This document shows, piece after piece, positions 60,961 to 64,000 of a stretch of DNA of 64,000 nucleotides (position 1 is its first letter; each line of letters starts with the position of its first letter). The position numbers and the translations under genes were made by a program. The stretch spans positions 1,860,001 through 1,924,000 of the forward strand of contig NZ_CP023344.1 of assembly GCF_002310495.1 (NCBI RefSeq), written 5' to 3'. The notes below the pieces were generated by a model. It saw only the letters and a program-made list of their open reading frames with translations, did no database searches and had not been told where the DNA came from. Source of the stretch: Nibricoccus aquaticus. GTDB lineage: Bacteria; Verrucomicrobiota; Verrucomicrobiia; Opitutales; Opitutaceae.

Positions 60961-63462
60961 ATGCCCGTCGAATTCTCCAGCCTGCCTCGCCTGCGCCCCG
61001 CGCAACTCCGCGCCGTCCGCAGCCGCCTGCAGCTCCTGATTCGCGACGCCGGCCAGACCGATCTCTCCCCCGAGGCCGCGCATCCGCACGCCCCCTACTG
61101 GCACCTCGAACCCGCCCCACTCGTCCTCGCTCCCGCCGAATGGGCCACCCTCGAAGCCGCCTGCATCCAGCGCGCCCGCCTCGTCAACGCCCTCCTCGCC
61201 GACGTCTATAACACGCAAGAAGTCCTCCAGGCCGGCATCCTCCCGCCCGAGGTCATTCTCGGCGATCCCTACTACCGCCGCCCCTGCCTCCGCCTCGATC
61301 CCACCCGAGCCGATCCCGCCACTGTCATCCGTTTCGATCTGGTGAAAACCGCCGAGGGCTGGCTCTTCACCGACACCCGCGCCAACACCCCCATCGGCCT
61401 CAGCTACGCCGTCCAAAACCGCCGCTTCCTCTCCCAGGAAGCCGGCGAACTCTACGGCGCCCTCCCCGATTACCACAGCATCATCAATTTCCCGCTCAAG
61501 CTCCTCGCCGCGCTACACGACCTCTCCCCCCGCGCGTCCGGCGAAGCCTCCATCGTCATCCTCACCGCCGGTCCGCACGACCCGTTCTACTCCGAACACA
61601 GTTTTCTCGCCCGCAAGATGGGCCTCCCCCTCGCCCGCGGCGACGACCTCCTCGTTTTAGACAACCGCGTCTACTTCAAAACCATCGCCGGTCTCGAACC
61701 CGTCGACGTCATCTACCGCCGCCTCAACGACGCCCACATCGACCCCGTCGTCTTCTCCACCGACCGCGAGACCGCCGGCGTCCCCGGCCTCCTCCAATGC
61801 ATCCGCCACGGCACCGTCGCCATGGCCAACGCCATCGGCACCGGCCTCGCCGAATCCCGCGCCCTCGAAGCCTACCTCCCGCGCCTCATGCGCTTCTACT
61901 TCGGCGAAAAACCCCTCCTGCCTTCCGTCCCCACCTACACCTGCGGCGACACCGACCAGCTCGACTACATCCTCGATTCCTACACCGACCTCCGCATCCG
62001 CCCCATCCACGACCCGCGCCTCGGCGACAAACATCTCCTCGAACAACTTCCCTTTCTCGTCGGCCCCCGCGGCCTCGCTCCCGAGGTATCCAAAAACCCC
62101 TTCGCCTACGTCGCCCAAAAAGCCGTCCAGCGCCTCCCGCTCGACACCGGCTCCACCCACACCCCCGGCTTCACCCTCTCCCTCTTCGCCCTCTCCCACG
62201 GCCGCCACCGCACCGTCCTCCCCGGCGGCCTCGTCCACATCGGCGCCAACGAGCCCCCGCGCGACCGCGTCGGCGTCACCGCCGACACCATCGTCCTCCA
62301 GGACACCGCCACCAGCGAACGCGACCCCGCCGAAGCCGAAGCCCACCCGCCCGCCCCGCCCCGCTCCGTCCTCGGCTCCCGCTCCGCCGAAAACCTCCTC
62401 TGGCTCGGCCGGTACCTCGAACGCGCCGAAGTCACCGCCCGCATGCTGTCCATCTTCGACGACGTCGCCCTCGAAGAAATCCCCGCCCGCGACCGCCACC
62501 GCTGGCTCCCCATCTGGCGCGGCCTCTTCGAAGCCACCGGCCACGCCGCCGAAAAAATCACCCCGCGCGCCAATCCGCAAAACGCGCTCTCCACCGATCT
62601 CATCTGGCGCATGACCCTCTCCTCGCGCCACCCGAGCTCGATCTTCTCCTCCATCGGCATCGCCTCCGAAAACGCCCGCCAGCTCCGCGACCACGTCAGC
62701 CCCGAATGCTGGGTCATCCTGAGCCGCCTTCACGCCCGCCTCGCCACCCTCTGCCGCCCCGAAACCGCGTCCCCCTCCGACCTTCAACCAACTGCGGACG
62801 CGGCCTCCGACACCGACGAACTCCGCCGCAAAAACGCCCAGCTCGCCACCCAGGCCGTCACCACCGAGCTCAACGCCTTCCTCGGCACCGCCGAGCGCAC
62901 CATGCTCCACGACGCCTCGTGGCACTTCCTGCGCATCGGCCAGCACCTCGAACGCGCCATCATGACCTGCAGCGCCCTCCGCTACGTCCTCGGCGCCATC
63001 GACGAAGAAATTCGCGCCACCTCGCCCACCTCTCAACCCCGCGAAAACCCCGAGCTCTCCGCCCTCCTTCGCATGTTGGGCTCTCAGGACGCCTACCGCC
63101 GTATCTACCAAACCCGTACGCGCCCCCGCTTCGTCGCCGCGCTCTTCCTCCAGCAGCCCGATGCCCCGAGAAGCATCTGCCAGAATCTCCGTCAGATCCG
63201 CGAATCCCTCTTATCCATCCAGAGCGACCTCCCCGGCGCGGATGAAACCGGCGTCACCACCGTCAACGAACTCCTCCAGTTCCTCGATCACGTCACCCTC
63301 GACCGCCACTTCGACGCCACCGATTCCGAGACGCCCCTTCGCAGCCTCGAAGAAATCCTCTCCGAAGTCCTCGAACGCCTCTACGCCCTGCACCCCTTGT
63401 TAAGCGACCACTACTTCAGCCACCAAGCCCGCATCCCCGCCCAATCCGAACTCCACCTTTAG
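60961..63462 (+). CDS. Circularly permuted ATP-grasp / alpha-E fusion protein
   Basis: 833 aa. Residues 1 to about 470 match the circularly permuted ATP-grasp family (DUF404/DUF407), with RFDLVKTAEGWLFTDTRANTPIGLSYAVQNR, SIVILTAGPHDPFYSEHSFLARKMGLPL and VYRRLNDAHIDPVVF-like blocks. From about 478 the alpha-E domain begins (LGSRSAENLLWLGRYLERAE) and continues to the end. In many bacteria these two are separate neighbouring genes, followed by a transglutaminase-like gene; here they are one protein and the next gene is VKOR-like. The family probably ligates peptide-like substrates, but the product is not known. Confidence 0.9.
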   Translation: MPVEFSSLPRLRPAQLRAVRSRLQLLIRDAGQTDLSPEAAHPHAPYWHLEPAPLVLAPAEWATLEAACIQRARLVNALLADVYNTQEVLQAGILPPEVILGDPYYRRPCLRLDPTRADPATVIRFDLVKTAEGWLFTDTRANTPIGLSYAVQNRRFLSQEAGELYGALPDYHSIINFPLKLLAALHDLSPRASGEASIVILTAGPHDPFYSEHSFLARKMGLPLARGDDLLVLDNRVYFKTIAGLEPVDVIYRRLNDAHIDPVVFSTDRETAGVPGLLQCIRHGTVAMANAIGTGLAESRALEAYLPRLMRFYFGEKPLLPSVPTYTCGDTDQLDYILDSYTDLRIRPIHDPRLGDKHLLEQLPFLVGPRGLAPEVSKNPFAYVAQKAVQRLPLDTGSTHTPGFTLSLFALSHGRHRTVLPGGLVHIGANEPPRDRVGVTADTIVLQDTATSERDPAEAEAHPPAPPRSVLGSRSAENLLWLGRYLERAEVTARMLSIFDDVALEEIPARDRHRWLPIWRGLFEATGHAAEKITPRANPQNALSTDLIWRMTLSSRHPSSIFSSIGIASENARQLRDHVSPECWVILSRLHARLATLCRPETASPSDLQPTADAASDTDELRRKNAQLATQAVTTELNAFLGTAERTMLHDASWHFLRIGQHLERAIMTCSALRYVLGAIDEEIRATSPTSQPRENPELSALLRMLGSQDAYRRIYQTRTRPRFVAALFLQQPDAPRSICQNLRQIRESLLSIQSDLPGADETGVTTVNELLQFLDHVTLDRHFDATDSETPLRSLEEILSEVLERLYALHPLLSDHYFSHQARIPAQSELHL

Positions 63463-63495
63463 AGCCCGCGCTTGCGCAACGCCTCCGTCCCCACT

Positions 63496-63524
63496 GGTCA
63501 TTGGTCACTCGGTCACTGGTCACT
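63496..63524 (+). repeat. GGTCACT-family repeat, four units
   Basis: GGTCATT, GGTCACT, then after one inserted C two more GGTCACT units. It lies 33 bases after the ATP-grasp/alpha-E stop and 58 bases before the VKOR gene. It is in the same orientation as the larger array at 60861. Confidence 0.85.
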
Positions 63525-63582
63525 CCCTACCTCTCCGGTCCGGCCCTTTCGCCCTTCGGCCCTCACTCTTCTCTCTTCCAGC

Positions 63583-64000
63583 ATGTCCGCCCGCCCCGCG
63601 CTCACCCAACTCCTGATCGTCGCCGGCCTCGCGCTCTCCGCCTATCTCGCCGCGCTCAAATTCCTCGCCCTCCCCTGCCTCGGCGCCGGCGGCTGCCACA
63701 CGATTCTCCACAGCCGCTACGGCGAAATCTTCCGCCTCCCCGTCGGCCTCTACGGCACCCTCCTCTGGCTCGCCGTCATTCTTGTGCCCGACCGCTCCAA
63801 ACGCGGCATGTTGCTCCTCCTCATGAGCGGCGGCTCCGTCATCTTCATGCTTCTCCAGTTCGCCGTCCTCCGCAGCTTCTGCCTCTACTGCACCCTCCAC
63901 GCCCTCATCACCTGGGCCGTCCTCTGGCTCCACGCCGAAACCCCGCGCCGCTGGACCGCCCCCCTCGGCCTCGCCCTCGCCACCGGTGCCCTCCTCCTCA
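63583..64000 (+). CDS. Vitamin K epoxide reductase (VKOR) family protein (C-terminus cut by window end)
   Basis: The frame opens at ATG 63583 and is still open at base 64000, so 139 codons are seen. Four membrane segments are visible, starting LLIVAGLALSAYLAALKFL. The loop cysteine pair is in LPCLGAGGCHTIL, and the quinone-side active-site pair is CLYC in SFCLYCTLHALITW. Bacterial VKORs re-oxidise the periplasmic disulfide machinery (DsbA or a fused thioredoxin domain). A C-terminal thioredoxin domain may lie beyond the window. It follows the ATP-grasp/alpha-E gene by 120 bp in the same direction. Confidence 0.87.
   Translation, partial: MSARPALTQLLIVAGLALSAYLAALKFLALPCLGAGGCHTILHSRYGEIFRLPVGLYGTLLWLAVILVPDRSKRGMLLLLMSGGSVIFMLLQFAVLRSFCLYCTLHALITWAVLWLHAETPRRWTAPLGLALATGALLL

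Overview
The window is high-GC bacterial chromosome with no sign of plasmid or phage. The best guess at its source is the Verrucomicrobiota, probably the Opitutaceae/Opitutales. This is inferred from gene content: a very long TonB-dependent receptor beside GH10 and SASA-type enzymes, a soluble many-HAMP hybrid kinase, paired FG-GAP and TPR proteins, and short word-like inverted repeats in the gaps. It is not proven from a marker gene.

Layout. 1-7754: a plant-polysaccharide (probably acetyl-xylan) locus with a GH10 xylanase (cut by the window edge), a TonB-dependent receptor and a sialate O-acetylesterase-type esterase. 7763-11290: an FG-GAP lipoprotein, a TPR protein and a small secreted protein with a clean terminator. 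11306-16117, minus strand: a housekeeping operon, pdxJ-acpS-unknown-nnr-42 aa membrane peptide-dprA. 16276-25497: a VC0807-like membrane protein (plus strand), then a minus-strand run guaA, secreted LolA-fold-like protein, hisD, hisC, hisB, membrane protein, hisH, gltA.

25846-37195 is a signalling block. It starts with a 2182-residue soluble hybrid histidine kinase built on twelve near-identical 92-residue HAMP units, followed by GAF, kinase and three receiver domains. A second hybrid kinase, a membrane kinase and a single-domain receiver follow, with ATGA overlaps between the first two and the last two. 37269-43317, minus strand: GH2 beta-galactosidase, solute-binding protein and two permeases of a sugar ABC importer with no ATPase gene. 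43573-44625: tRNA-Arg(CCU), an AT-richer DUF3800 gene and a compound palindrome.

44771-50506 is the most unusual part: six genes that all overlap (NAD-dependent epimerase/reductase, GT21-like glycosyltransferase, unknown 197 aa protein, KAS III-like ketosynthase, metallo-beta-lactamase-fold hydrolase, GT1-like glycosyltransferase). Together they look like a pathway that makes and glycosylates an acyl-derived product. I cannot assign it to a described pathway.

50642-64000: malate:quinone oxidoreductase, an AT-rich orphan, rhamnulokinase, alpha/beta hydrolase, HAD phosphatase, Tat-exported metallo-hydrolase, a hybrid kinase with its own periplasmic binding domain, a circularly permuted ATP-grasp/alpha-E fusion flanked by GGTCACT repeats, and a VKOR-family protein cut by the window end. 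Many gaps hold inverted repeats of distinct families, and several families recur in the window.
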